A stretch of 64,000 nucleotides of DNA from Mesorhizobium jarvisii (GCF_003601985.1 NZ_QZXA01000017.1:34650-98649), one strand, 5' to 3'. Shown: positions 26,063 through 35,280, numbered from the stretch's first letter. Notes: generated by a model from the sequence alone, not told the origin. Translations and numbers: made by a program.

Positions 26063-27124
26063 TTGTCTTCCGCCACCCACATCGCGAACGATATTCCGAA
26101 AAGCCTGATATCGGCAGACCTGGCCGCAGGCCGCAAGCGGCTCGATTCGGTGTGGAACGGCATTATCCCCGGCATTGTGCTGGTGGCGATGATCACGGCC
26201 GTGGCCTTCTCGGCGCACAATGTCTCCGGCTTCGCTTTGTTCAGCCCGATGATCCTGGCCGTCGTCGCCGGCATGGTCTATTCCAACGTGCTCGGCACGC
26301 CGGTGCACGCCAAGGCCGGCATCGCCTTCTCGCAAAAGCGCCTGCTGCGCTTCGCTATCGTGCTGTTCGGCTTCCAGCTGACGCTCGGCCAGGTCGTCTC
26401 GATCGGCGCCGGCGGCGTCGGCATCGTGGCGGCGACGCTTGGCGCCACCTTCCTCTTCACCGTCACGCTCGGCCGGCTGATCGGCGTCGACCGCAAGCTG
26501 GCGCAGTTGATTGCCGCCGGCACCTCGATCTGCGGCGCCTCCGCCATCGTCGCCACCAACATCGTCACCGATGCGCGCGACGAGGACGTCACCTACGCCG
26601 TTGCCTCGATCACGCTGTTCGGCACCGTCGCCATGCTCGGCTTCCCGCTGCTGGCGCCACTGCTCGGCCTCGACCAGCACGCTTTCGGCCTATGGGCCGG
26701 CGCCTCAATCCACGAGGTGGCGCAGGTCATCGGCGCCGGCTTCCAGAACGGCACCCAGTCCGGCGAGATCGCCACGGTCGCCAAGCTGACCCGCGTCGCC
26801 ATGCTGGCGCCGATGGTCATCGCGCTCGGCCTGATGGCGCGGCGCGGCAGCCGCGACCAATCGGCGGCACGGCCGCCCATGCCGTGGTTCGTTGCTGCCT
26901 TCATCGCCGTCGTGGCTCTGAACAGCCTGGTCACCATGCCGGCCGAAGTAAAATCAGCGATGGCACTCGCCACCACCATCATGCTGACCATGGGGCTTGC
27001 CGCCATGGGCCTGCAGGCCGACATTTCGCAGCTGCGCTCGCGCGGCCTGCGCCCGCTGGCGCTCGCCTTCTGCGCCTTCCTGTTCATCGGCTGCTTCAGC
27101 CTGATGCTGGTGAAGTTGGCTTAG
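26063..27124 (+). CDS. YeiH/YadS-type putative sulfate exporter family membrane protein
   Basis: About 353 residues with roughly ten hydrophobic segments. Family motifs are GIAFSQKRLLRFAIVLFGFQLTLGQV, AAGTSICGASAIVATNIV and GASIHEVAQVIGAGF, diagnostic of the PF03601 family. There is no ATG before the first conserved segment. TTG at 26063, 9 bases after TGGAGC, is my best start, with TTG at 26006 as an alternative. The family is annotated as sulfate or sulfonate exporters; transport substrate is not proven. It precedes the DUF1858 gene by 170 bases in the same direction. Confidence 0.85.
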   Translation: MSSATHIANDIPKSLISADLAAGRKRLDSVWNGIIPGIVLVAMITAVAFSAHNVSGFALFSPMILAVVAGMVYSNVLGTPVHAKAGIAFSQKRLLRFAIVLFGFQLTLGQVVSIGAGGVGIVAATLGATFLFTVTLGRLIGVDRKLAQLIAAGTSICGASAIVATNIVTDARDEDVTYAVASITLFGTVAMLGFPLLAPLLGLDQHAFGLWAGASIHEVAQVIGAGFQNGTQSGEIATVAKLTRVAMLAPMVIALGLMARRGSRDQSAARPPMPWFVAAFIAVVALNSLVTMPAEVKSAMALATTIMLTMGLAAMGLQADISQLRSRGLRPLALAFCAFLFIGCFSLMLVKLA

Positions 27125-27222
27125 CTCGGCAAGCTTTCCACGAGGTTCGCATACCGGCGTTCGCAGGGACGTCGGCTGTTCGCCTGGCCGCATCTCATTC
27201 CATTTTCCGACGCGCTCCTTCC

Positions 27223-27236
27223 TTGCGCCAGCACAA
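27223..27236. promoter_or_regulatory. Candidate NnrR/FNR-type box upstream of DUF1858 gene
   Basis: TTGCGCCAGCACAA fits TTGCG-N4-CACAA. Its centre is 27229.5; TACGAT at 27258-27263 lies where a -10 element should be if the box is centred at -41.5. The same core occurs at 28260 and 29003. Confidence 0.65.
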
Positions 27237-27295
27237 CGACCGGCCAAACGCCTCTGCTACGATCGACGGATGGGAGAACCACGAAGGAGACGCCC

Positions 27296-27547
27296 ATGCG
27301 GATCGATCCGAACATGTCCATGGATGAGGTCATGAGACGATGGCCGGCAAGCATCGCCGTGCTGATCCGGCACGGCATGCACTGCGTGGGCTGCCACATC
27401 GCCCCGTTCCATTCGATCGCCGAGGCCTGCCGGGATCATCGAATTGACGAAGCCGATTTCCTGAAAGGCCTTGAACGCGCCATCGCCGGCGGGCCGGTCA
27501 GCCGTCCCGATGCTCCGCCAGCATCACCAGGCGATGCGCGTCGGTGA
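27296..27547 (+). CDS. DUF1858 domain redox-disulfide protein
   Basis: An 83-residue protein: IDPNMSMDEVMRRWPASIAVLIRHGMHCVGCHIAPFHSIAEACRDHRID. It carries the CxxC of the hybrid-cluster-protein-associated disulfide domain (TIGR03980/DUF1858) and a third Cys. The C-terminal 20 residues are Pro/Ala-rich. Members are often found beside hybrid cluster protein, nitrite or NO metabolism genes, and presumably act in thiol or Fe-S/NO redox chemistry. A candidate NnrR box precedes it by 60 bases. Its last 50 bases overlap antisense with the end of the Crp/Fnr gene. Confidence 0.88.
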   Translation: MRIDPNMSMDEVMRRWPASIAVLIRHGMHCVGCHIAPFHSIAEACRDHRIDEADFLKGLERAIAGGPVSRPDAPPASPGDARR

Positions 27548-28235
27548 TGGTGACACGCTGGCGGCCGCTGACGATGATCCCGCGTTCCTCCCAGGCGCTC
27601 AGCAGCCGGCTCACCGTATGCAAGGTCGTCCCCGTCATCTCGGCGATGTCCTGGCGAGAGATCGGGAAGTCGATCTCGATGCCGGCATCGGTCTTGCGCC
27701 CCGTCTGCTTCACCAGCCGCAGCAGCGCGCTGGCAACGCGTTGCTCGACCTGCTCGGTGGCCAGTTCCATGACGCGCGCCTGCGTGTCCTGCAGCCTCGC
27801 GCCGACCGTCTTGAACGTTCCCGCGGCAAGAACGGGAAACCGGGATGACAGATCCGGCCACACGGCATTCGGCCAGACCAGAACCACGCAGTCGACCGCG
27901 GCGATCGCGGTTGCCGGATAGGTCAGCCGGCCGAGTGCGGCGGCAACGCCGAATATCTCGCCTTCACTGATGTAGCGGGCGATCACCTGGCGCCCGTCGG
28001 GCGTGGTCCGCACGACGCGAATATGTCCCGCCAAGAGCACGTAGAACGAACGCGCCTCGGCCTCCTGCTCGAAAATTGCAGTTTCCTTGGCAAAGCGCAC
28101 GGACCGGGCATCCCGCAGAATGCTGTCCAGCTCCGCGGGCCCCAGGCCCTCGAACAGCGAAAGCCTCGCGATGATCGACCGGTCAAGCGGCAACCCCAAA
28201 CCCTCGCTGCCCACGGCTCCAGATGACGCCGGCAC
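27498..28235 (-). CDS. Crp/Fnr family regulator, NnrR/DNR-like (NO-responsive)
   Basis: About 245 residues: an effector-binding beta-roll (LSLFEGLGPAELDSILRDARSVRFAKETAIFEQEAEARSFYVLLAGHIRVVRTTPDGRQVI) and a C-terminal HTH (ISRQDIAEMTGTTLHTVSRLLSAWEERGII). The recognition helix HTVSRLLSAWE carries the S-R pair of FNR-type DNA readers. The N-terminal cysteine cluster of oxygen-sensing FNR is absent, as in NnrR/DNR. I start it at GTG 28235; the open frame runs to 28328 but would then contain the shared FNR-type box. It is divergent from pseudoazurin. Confidence 0.85.
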   Translation of the reverse strand: MPASSGAVGSEGLGLPLDRSIIARLSLFEGLGPAELDSILRDARSVRFAKETAIFEQEAEARSFYVLLAGHIRVVRTTPDGRQVIARYISEGEIFGVAAALGRLTYPATAIAAVDCVVLVWPNAVWPDLSSRFPVLAAGTFKTVGARLQDTQARVMELATEQVEQRVASALLRLVKQTGRKTDAGIEIDFPISRQDIAEMTGTTLHTVSRLLSAWEERGIIVSGRQRVTITDAHRLVMLAEHRDG

Positions 28236-28259
28236 CCAGTCTATATTTCGTGCGCCAGT

Positions 28260-28273
28260 TTGCGCCAGCGCAA
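28260..28273. promoter_or_regulatory. Candidate NnrR/FNR-type box upstream of pseudoazurin
   Basis: TTGCGCCAGCGCAA, extended to TTTGCG-CCAG-CGCAAA (28259-28274), is an inverted hexamer pair. Its centre 28266.5 puts TAGAAG (28296-28301) exactly at -12 to -7 if the box is at -41.5. It also lies just upstream of the divergent Crp/Fnr gene and may autoregulate it. Confidence 0.75.
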
Positions 28274-28346
28274 ATCGCCTGTCCGTGCGGTCGGCTAGAA
28301 GGCTGCAACGGTTTGAGCCGTGATGCACCCAAGAAAGGACTTACCC

Positions 28347-28787
28347 ATGAAATTCCACCTGATCGCCGCGGCCGCCGCCCTGCTTGCGCTTGCCGGCGTC
28401 GCAAACGCCGAAGAGCACGTCGTGCAGCTGCTGACCAAGGGAGACAAGGGGTCCATGGTCTTCCAGCCTGATTTCATCAAGGCGGCTCCCGGCGACACGA
28501 TCAAGTTCGTGCCTGGCGACAAGACCCACAATGTCGAAACCATCAAGGGAATGGCCCCCGACGGCGCCCAGGAAATCAAAAGCAAGATGGGTGAAACGAC
28601 CACTGTCACCATGACGCAGGAAGGCGTCTACGGCGTCAAGTGCAGCCCGCATTACGGGATGGGCATGGTGGCTCTGATCGTGGTCGGCAAGCCCGTGAAC
28701 CTCGACGCGGCGCAGGCGGTCAAGCAGGTCGGCAAGGCCAAGACCGTGTTCCCCACGCTGTTTGCCCAGGTGACGAAGGCGAACTGA
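28347..28787 (+). CDS. Pseudoazurin (type 1 copper electron carrier)
   Basis: A 146-residue exported cupredoxin with signal peptide MKFHLIAAAAALLALAGVANA. Copper ligands are visible: His in GDKTHNVETIKG, and Cys, His and Met in YGVKCSPHYGMGM. It is the periplasmic electron donor to copper nitrite reductase in denitrifiers. The location, one gene before nirK and behind a matching NnrR-type box, supports that role. The ATG at 28347 begins the signal peptide; a longer frame is leader. Confidence 0.95.
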   Translation: MKFHLIAAAAALLALAGVANAEEHVVQLLTKGDKGSMVFQPDFIKAAPGDTIKFVPGDKTHNVETIKGMAPDGAQEIKSKMGETTTVTMTQEGVYGVKCSPHYGMGMVALIVVGKPVNLDAAQAVKQVGKAKTVFPTLFAQVTKAN

Positions 28788-28852
28788 TCGAGGCCGAATG
28801 CCGGGCGGACAGACAGGTTTTGTCCGCGCTCGACATCGGAATTGCAAAGTCC

Positions 28853-28888
28853 TGTGGGAGTGGCGGCTTCGGCGCCGTCACTCCCACA
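28853..28888. terminator. Hairpin between pseudoazurin and nirK
   Basis: TGTGGGAGTG (28853-28862) pairs with CACTCCCACA (28879-28888) around a GGC-TTCG-GC loop, about 65 bases after the pseudoazurin stop, with TTTT shortly downstream (28894-28897). It probably separates the pseudoazurin transcript from nirK, which has its own box. Confidence 0.6.
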
Positions 28889-29002
28889 CGACGTTTTGGC
28901 GCCCGGCGCCGTGCGGGCATTTCCATTCACCGGCAGTTGCCGGTCTCCCGAACAGGCATCGCTCCCCCGGCAGAACCAGATCAAGACAAATGAATCTCAA
29001 GT

Positions 29003-29016
29003 TTGCGCCAGCGCAA
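29003..29016. promoter_or_regulatory. Candidate NnrR/FNR-type box upstream of nirK
   Basis: TTGCGCCAGCGCAA, extended to the same 16-mer as at 28259. Centre 29009.5; TATTCT at 29038-29043 fits a -10 element for activation from -41.5. The nirK ATG follows 62 bases after the box. Confidence 0.75.
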
Positions 29017-29078
29017 AGAAGTCCTCGTGGAAAGGCTTATTCTCCAAGCATCGAACGGTTCAAAAAAAGGAGCGGGAA

Positions 29079-30182
29079 ATGCTTACGAGACGCGAAGCCC
29101 TGTTAGGGTCTGTTCTTGCGGCTGCGGCCGTCGCGACGGTCGGCTCGATGCCGGCTATGGCCAGCGCCAAGGAAGTCGCTGGCTTGCCGCGGGAGAAGGT
29201 GACATTGGTCGCGCCGCCTTTCGTCCATGCCCACGACCAGGTGGCCAAAAGCGGTCCCAAGGTCGTCGAATTCACGATGACCATAGAAGAGAAGCCGATG
29301 GTGATCGACGCCGACGGCACCCAGCTCAACGCCATGACCTACAATGGCTCGATCCCGGGACCTCTGATGGTCGTGCATGAGGGTGACTATGTCGAACTCA
29401 CGCTGATCAACCCCGACACCAATACGCTTGCCCACAACATCGACTTCCATGCCGCCACCGGAGGGCTTGGCGGCGGTGCGCTGACCCTGGTCAATCCCGG
29501 CGAGCAGACGACGCTTCGCTTCAAGGCGACGCGCTCGGGGACCTTCGTCTACCACTGCGCGCCCGGCGGTCCGATGATCCCCTGGCATGTCGTTTCGGGC
29601 ATGAACGGAGCGATCATGATCCTGCCGCGCGACGGGCTCAAGGACGACAAGGGCAAGCCGGTCCGCTATGACCACATCTATTATATCGGCGAAAGCGACT
29701 TCTACATTCCCCGCGACGAGCAGGGTAAATTCAAGAAGTATGACTCGGCCGGCGACAATTACGACGACACGGTGAAGGTCATGCGTGGCTTGATCCCCAC
29801 CCACGTCGTGTTCAACGGCAAGGCAGGATCGCTGACCGGCGAGAACGCCATGAAGGCCAAGGTCGGCGAGACTGTCCTGATCGTCCATTCGCAGGCCAAT
29901 CGCGACACACGTCCGCACCTGATTGGTGGACATGGCGACCATGTATGGGAACAGGGCAAGTTCGCGAACCCGCCGGCAAAGGACCTCGAAACCTGGTTCA
30001 TTCGCGGGGGTTCGGCCGGCGCTGCCCTTTACACATTCCTGCAGCCGGGCGTCTACGCCTACGTCAACCACAATCTGATCGAGGCGGTGGAACTCGGCGC
30101 GACCGCGCATTTCACGGTCGACGGAAGCTGGGACGACGACCTGATGATGCAGGTCGAAGCCCCAAGGGCGATTGCGTCCTAG
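29079..30182 (+). CDS. nirK: Copper-containing nitrite reductase (NO-forming)
   Basis: A 367-residue periplasmic enzyme with a twin-arginine signal (MLTRREALLGSVLAAAA). Copper-site segments are present: NTLAHNIDFHAATGGLGGG (type 1 and type 2 His), FVYHCAPGGPMIPWHVVSGM (Cys and His), and HSQANRDTRPHLIGGHGD with THVVFNG further on. The CAPGGPMIPWH loop has one residue more than the CAPPGMVPWH form, as I recall from rhizobial NirK. It reduces nitrite to NO, receiving electrons from pseudoazurin. The ATG at 29079 follows AAGGAGCGGG. Confidence 0.97.
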   Translation: MLTRREALLGSVLAAAAVATVGSMPAMASAKEVAGLPREKVTLVAPPFVHAHDQVAKSGPKVVEFTMTIEEKPMVIDADGTQLNAMTYNGSIPGPLMVVHEGDYVELTLINPDTNTLAHNIDFHAATGGLGGGALTLVNPGEQTTLRFKATRSGTFVYHCAPGGPMIPWHVVSGMNGAIMILPRDGLKDDKGKPVRYDHIYYIGESDFYIPRDEQGKFKKYDSAGDNYDDTVKVMRGLIPTHVVFNGKAGSLTGENAMKAKVGETVLIVHSQANRDTRPHLIGGHGDHVWEQGKFANPPAKDLETWFIRGGSAGAALYTFLQPGVYAYVNHNLIEAVELGATAHFTVDGSWDDDLMMQVEAPRAIAS

Positions 30183-30255
30183 CTGCCGCCTCGGGTCCTA
30201 AGGTAGACGCGGCCTTGCGACATTCCTGCAGGGCCGCGAACGCGGGAAAACTGCC

Positions 30256-31125
30256 ATGCCCCTCAACCCCATCCTGGCTCTCGGAGGTCTGGCTTGCGCG
30301 CTGTTCACGCTGGGCGCGACAGGCGCCGTCGGCTGGCTCCCGGTGCCGGATCGGGAGTTCCTGGCGCGCTCCGAACTCGTCACCCTCGCGCCCGGATCGT
30401 TCGCCCATCCGCTGCCCGGGGAATTCCTCAGGCAGAACCACCCCGTCAGTGCTCCCGTGGTGCGGGCAACGGTGGCAGAGCCCTTCGAGATCATGAAATA
30501 CCAGGTAAGCGCTTCGGACTACCGGCGCTGCGTCATGGCCGGCGCCTGCAAGCCGGCCGATGGCCGCGGCAGCGGCAATGTTCCGGTTACGGGCGTGAGC
30601 CATATCGATGCCGAGGCCTATGCGGACTGGCTCTCGGCCGAGACCGGATCGGCATGGCGCCTGCCGACGGACGTGGAATGGGCCTATGCGGCGGGCGAAC
30701 GCTTTCGCGGCGACATCGAGGCTGGCGAGACCGACCCCAACAACCCGGCGCAGCGCTGGCTCGTCCAATATCGCACCGAGGCTTCACTCGGGCGGCAACC
30801 GGACCCGCAGCCGAGGATCAGGGGCGGATTTGGACCCAACTCCAAGGGGGTGGCCGACATTGCCGGCAACGTCTGGGAGTGGACTTCGACCTGTTACGTC
30901 CATACGACGGAAGCCGCCGACGGCGCCGGCATAGCAAGCTCGATCGACAATTGCGGCGTTCATGTCGTGGAAGGTTTCCATCGCACCTATATGTCGAACT
31001 TCATCAGGGACGGGAAAAGCGGCGGTTGCGCCGTCGGCACGCCGCCCGACAACCTGGGATTCCGCCTCGTGCGCGACCGGCTCAACCTCGTGCAAGCCGC
31101 CATCCGCTGGCTTCGGCTTTCCTGA
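30256..31125 (+). CDS. nirV: NirV, formylglycine-generating-enzyme-like protein
   Basis: A 289-residue protein with a hydrophobic N-terminus (residues 5-24, probable signal or anchor) and the SUMF1/FGE fold. Visible segments are EIMKYQVSASDYRRCV, PVTGVSHIDAEAYADWLSAETGSAWRLPTDVEWAYAA, VADIAGNVWEWTSTCY and PPDNLGFRLVRD. nirV genes follow nirK in several denitrifying alphaproteobacteria; the exact role is unknown, perhaps in NirK maturation. It is 73 bases behind nirK with no promoter box of its own, so it is co-transcribed. Confidence 0.92.
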   Translation: MPLNPILALGGLACALFTLGATGAVGWLPVPDREFLARSELVTLAPGSFAHPLPGEFLRQNHPVSAPVVRATVAEPFEIMKYQVSASDYRRCVMAGACKPADGRGSGNVPVTGVSHIDAEAYADWLSAETGSAWRLPTDVEWAYAAGERFRGDIEAGETDPNNPAQRWLVQYRTEASLGRQPDPQPRIRGGFGPNSKGVADIAGNVWEWTSTCYVHTTEAADGAGIASSIDNCGVHVVEGFHRTYMSNFIRDGKSGGCAVGTPPDNLGFRLVRDRLNLVQAAIRWLRLS

Positions 31126-31150
31126 TCACGACAACAACAGGACTTCTGCA

Positions 31151-31585
31151 ATGACATTGAAATCGTCGCTGGCGGATCATGCGCGTCCGGCCCCGGAAAA
31201 GCCGTTGCATCATGCAGGCGTCGATCGCGCTGCGATCGGCAGGCTCGTTCGCGAATTCTATGCGCGACTGCGCAAGAACGAACGTCTCGGACCGATCTTC
31301 GCGCGCGAGATCCCCGGCGACTGGGAACCGCATCTCGAGAAGATGACCGACTTCTGGTGCTCGGTCATCCTCAAGACGGGCGACTATCATGGCCGCCCGG
31401 TCCCGGCGCACCTGAAGCTCGGGGACGTGACCGAGGCCGATTTCGACATCTGGCTGGCCATGTTCAGCCAGACGGCGGCCGAACTCTTTGGGCCGGAAAT
31501 CGCCGCGGTGTTCGTCGACCGGGCCGAACGGATCGCGACGAGCCTGAAGCTGGCGATGTTCTTCCGCCTAGGGGATCGTGCCTAG
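31151..31585 (+). CDS. Group III truncated haemoglobin
   Basis: A 144-residue protein: IGRLVREFYARLRKNERLGPIFAREIPGDWEPHLEKMTDFWCSVILKTGDYHGRPVPAHLKLGDVTEADFDIWLAMFSQTAAELF. This is the group III (trHbP) pattern, with the W-x-x-H-L-x-x-M-x-x-F-W block and the haem-proximal His in PAHLKL. It lies 25 bases behind nirV, so it belongs to the nirK transcript. An NO or O2 binding role next to an NO-producing enzyme is reasonable but inferred. Confidence 0.9.
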   Translation: MTLKSSLADHARPAPEKPLHHAGVDRAAIGRLVREFYARLRKNERLGPIFAREIPGDWEPHLEKMTDFWCSVILKTGDYHGRPVPAHLKLGDVTEADFDIWLAMFSQTAAELFGPEIAAVFVDRAERIATSLKLAMFFRLGDRA

Positions 31586-31612
31586 ACAGCCGGCCCGGAA
31601 AAAAATGCGCGC

Positions 31613-32110
31613 TCAATCCTCGAACGAACTCGCGGCCGCATAGATCGCCGCGAGCGTTTCGATGCCGGCCTGGTCGGCCTTGTCGAAGCGGCCGGGCAGC
31701 GGGCTGTCGAGATCGAGCACGCCGAACACGCCTTCATCGTCCTCGAGCAGCACGACCAGTTCCGAACGTGAATCGGCATCACAGGCGATGTGGCCGGGAA
31801 AATCATGCACGTCCTTGATCAGCATCGAGGTGCCGAGTTCGACCGCGGTTCCGCACACGCCCTTGCCGACCGCGATGCGCACGCAGGCCGGCTTGCCCTG
31901 GAACGGTCCCAGCACCAGCTCCTCGTCCGAGGCCAGGAAATAGAAGCCGGCCCAGTTGAGGTCCGGCACCATCTGGAAGATCAGTGCCGCGGTGTTGGCG
32001 GCATTGGCGATCGAGTCGCTCTCGCCGTCGAGCAGTGCCTTCAGCTGAGCGGCGAGGTCGCGATAGAACGCGGCCTTGTCCGAGGTGTCGATGGCCTTGG
32101 CGGCAAACAT
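31613..32110 (-). CDS. Free methionine-R-sulfoxide reductase (GAF domain, YebR/fRMsr type)
   Basis: A 165-residue single GAF protein. The three redox cysteines are present: FQGKPACVRIAVGKGVCGTAVE (two) and DFPGHIACDADSRSELVV (one). The preceding PDLNWAGFYF is also typical. The enzyme reduces free Met-R-sulfoxide with thioredoxin. It is convergent with the globin gene, 27 bases between stops. Confidence 0.93.
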   Translation of the reverse strand: MFAAKAIDTSDKAAFYRDLAAQLKALLDGESDSIANAANTAALIFQMVPDLNWAGFYFLASDEELVLGPFQGKPACVRIAVGKGVCGTAVELGTSMLIKDVHDFPGHIACDADSRSELVVLLEDDEGVFGVLDLDSPLPGRFDKADQAGIETLAAIYAAASSFED

Positions 32111-32292
32111 GGCTTGTCTCCGTGTTCAGAATCGCGGTTGCGTTTCCGCAAGCTCTCTGCACCAAACGACCACCGGACGATACTAGCTTGAATTCCAGTC
32201 GCCGCGAAAGTCGCAAGAAGATGCCCTGTCCGTCAGTCGGCAGCACGGCACGTCCATCGAACCGTGCTGCCTTGATCAAGCAGGCAAGTCCA

Positions 32293-32607
32293 TCAGCCGG
32301 CGGGTTTGTAAGCGCCGGCAGCCTTTTTGGCGGCTGCGAGCACTGCCTTCATGTCGAGTTCTTCCAATACAACCATCTCGGTCAGTGAGCCGCTCGCTCG
32401 CACGGCAAGGGACATGCCAATCCCCGCTGATTGGTCCGGCACCTCGCCATTGACAACGACGTCGTAGATGCCGCGCGTGAACATCACGCTGCTCACCTTG
32501 CCGCCAACGCTTTCGAAAAGCGCCTTGACCGCAGCCTGCCTGTCGGAGCCTTGCATCAATCCTTTGGCGGCATGAGGCGCATAGTTTGCCAAGATAGTCA
32601 CTTTCAT
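32293..32607 (-). CDS. GYD domain-containing protein
   Basis: A 104-residue protein (MKVTILANYAPHAAKGLMQGSDRQAAVKALFESVGGKVSSVMFTRGIYDVVVNGEVPDQSAGIGMSLAVRASGSLTEMVVLEELDMKAVLAAAKK). It has the GYD ferredoxin-like fold; the canonical GxYD is here GIYDVVV. Function of the family is unknown. The ATG at 32607 follows GGAGG; the longer frame adds only MEEIP. Monocistronic. Confidence 0.9.
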   Translation of the reverse strand: MKVTILANYAPHAAKGLMQGSDRQAAVKALFESVGGKVSSVMFTRGIYDVVVNGEVPDQSAGIGMSLAVRASGSLTEMVVLEELDMKAVLAAAKKAAGAYKPAG

Positions 32608-32896
32608 GGGTATTTCCTCCAAATGTCATTGTCTCGTGCGGCTCCATAATTCGAGCGGCACGGAGTGATTTATTTTTCGGAACAATTGCAGGCGCCCTGG
32701 GACGCGTTGGCGGCCAAGGGCCTACTGCCAGATGAATATGCGCTTAGGCTAATATAATGACAATACCGGACGCGCCGATACTGCCGACAGGAAGGTGTCT
32801 GGCTGGACCACGCTCGGCCAACGGCATCGAGCTCGCGCCGTTGACGCGCGATGTGTGGTGCTGAGGTTGAACGGCCAGTAGCGGCGCGGTGCAACC

Positions 32897-33055
32897 TTAC
32901 ATCGGGCGCTTGGGTTCGCCCTTTTGTGGCGTTGCCGTGTCGGAATCCGATTTCCTGTGCTTGTCGGCGGCAATCCTGCGGATGCGGTCGAAGCGGCTTT
33001 CCTCGGTGGTTTCGGTCGTGACGACCGTCTGTGGCTTCTGCGCGAACACGATCAT
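32897..33055 (-). CDS. Small basic hypothetical protein, 52 residues
   Basis: Reading the minus strand from ATG 33055 gives MIVFAQKPQTVVTTETTEES, then a basic helix RFDRIRRIAADKHRKS and a Ser/Thr/Pro/Lys tail ending KRPM. A clear GGAG lies 8 bases before the ATG. Composition (acidic patch then basic helix) and a proper ribosome site support a real gene too short for usual cut-offs. No family recognised. It lies downstream of groEL in the same direction, 141 bases after its stop, so it might be read through from groESL. Confidence 0.55.
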   Translation of the reverse strand: MIVFAQKPQTVVTTETTEESRFDRIRRIAADKHRKSDSDTATPQKGEPKRPM

Positions 33056-33195
33056 GGATCGATCTCCTGGGCTAGAGGCCTGTGCGCCGGGAGAGATCCC
33101 CCGGCGATCGTATCCGGCTGCAAAAACCGGCGTGGATTCAGCTCAGACCTGGAAGACGGCTTCGATGAAGCCGCCCCCGCAGGCAGGCCGAGTTC

Positions 33196-34824
<1,629 letters not shown>

Positions 34825-34885
34825 TTTTTCAATCCCGTTCGAATTTGGAGTGGACGAACCCCGCGCGGAAGGCGCGGCGCACCAG

Positions 34886-35200
34886 TCAGGCGGCCTTCTT
34901 GGCTTCGACGCTCTTCTCGATGACGCCCATAATGTCGGCTTCCTTCATGATCAGAAGGTCCTCGCCATCGATCTTGACCTCGGTGCCCGACCATTTGCCG
35001 AACAGGATCAGGTCGCCGGCCTTGACGTCGAGCGGCACAAGCGCGCCGTTTTCGTCGCGTGCACCGGGTCCGACGGCGATGACTTCGCCTTCCTGCGGCT
35101 TTTCCTTGGCATTGTCGGGAATGATGATGCCGCCCTTGGATTTGGTATCGCCTTCGGCGCGCCGGATGACGACGCGGTCGTGGAGTGGCCGAAACTTCAT
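34886..35200 (-). CDS. groES: Co-chaperonin GroES (Hsp10)
   Basis: A 104-residue co-chaperonin: MKFRPLHDRVVIRRAEGDTKSKGGIIIPDNAKEKPQEGEVIAVGPGARDENG, with the mobile loop TKSKGGIIIPD, ending IEKSVEAKKAA. It caps the GroEL cage. The ATG at 35200 is 62 bases upstream of groEL in one operon. The open frame continues upstream to 35365 across the CIRCE and is not coding. Confidence 0.97.
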   Translation of the reverse strand: MKFRPLHDRVVIRRAEGDTKSKGGIIIPDNAKEKPQEGEVIAVGPGARDENGALVPLDVKAGDLILFGKWSGTEVKIDGEDLLIMKEADIMGVIEKSVEAKKAA

Positions 35201-35253
35201 GAAAACTTCTTTCTGGGGCCGGCTTAGGCGGCCGCTTCCCCCATATAGGCGCT

Positions 35254-35280
35254 TTGGCACTCGATAGATAGGAGTGCCAA
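35254..35280 (-). promoter_or_regulatory. CIRCE element (HrcA operator) of groESL
   Basis: TTGGCACTC (35254-35262), nine bases, then GAGTGCCAA (35272-35280) is a perfect inverted nonamer. It differs from the consensus TTAGCACTC-N9-GAGTGCTAA by one symmetric change per arm. It lies 54 bases upstream of groES, the expected place for repression by HrcA. Confidence 0.95.

Noticed and set aside
32665..32757. 30-codon GTG frame with protein-like ending (LQAPWDALAAKGLLPDEYALRLI)
   Set aside because: Reads like protein but has a weak start, no clear ribosome site and no recognised family; possibly a remnant, not enough for a gene call.
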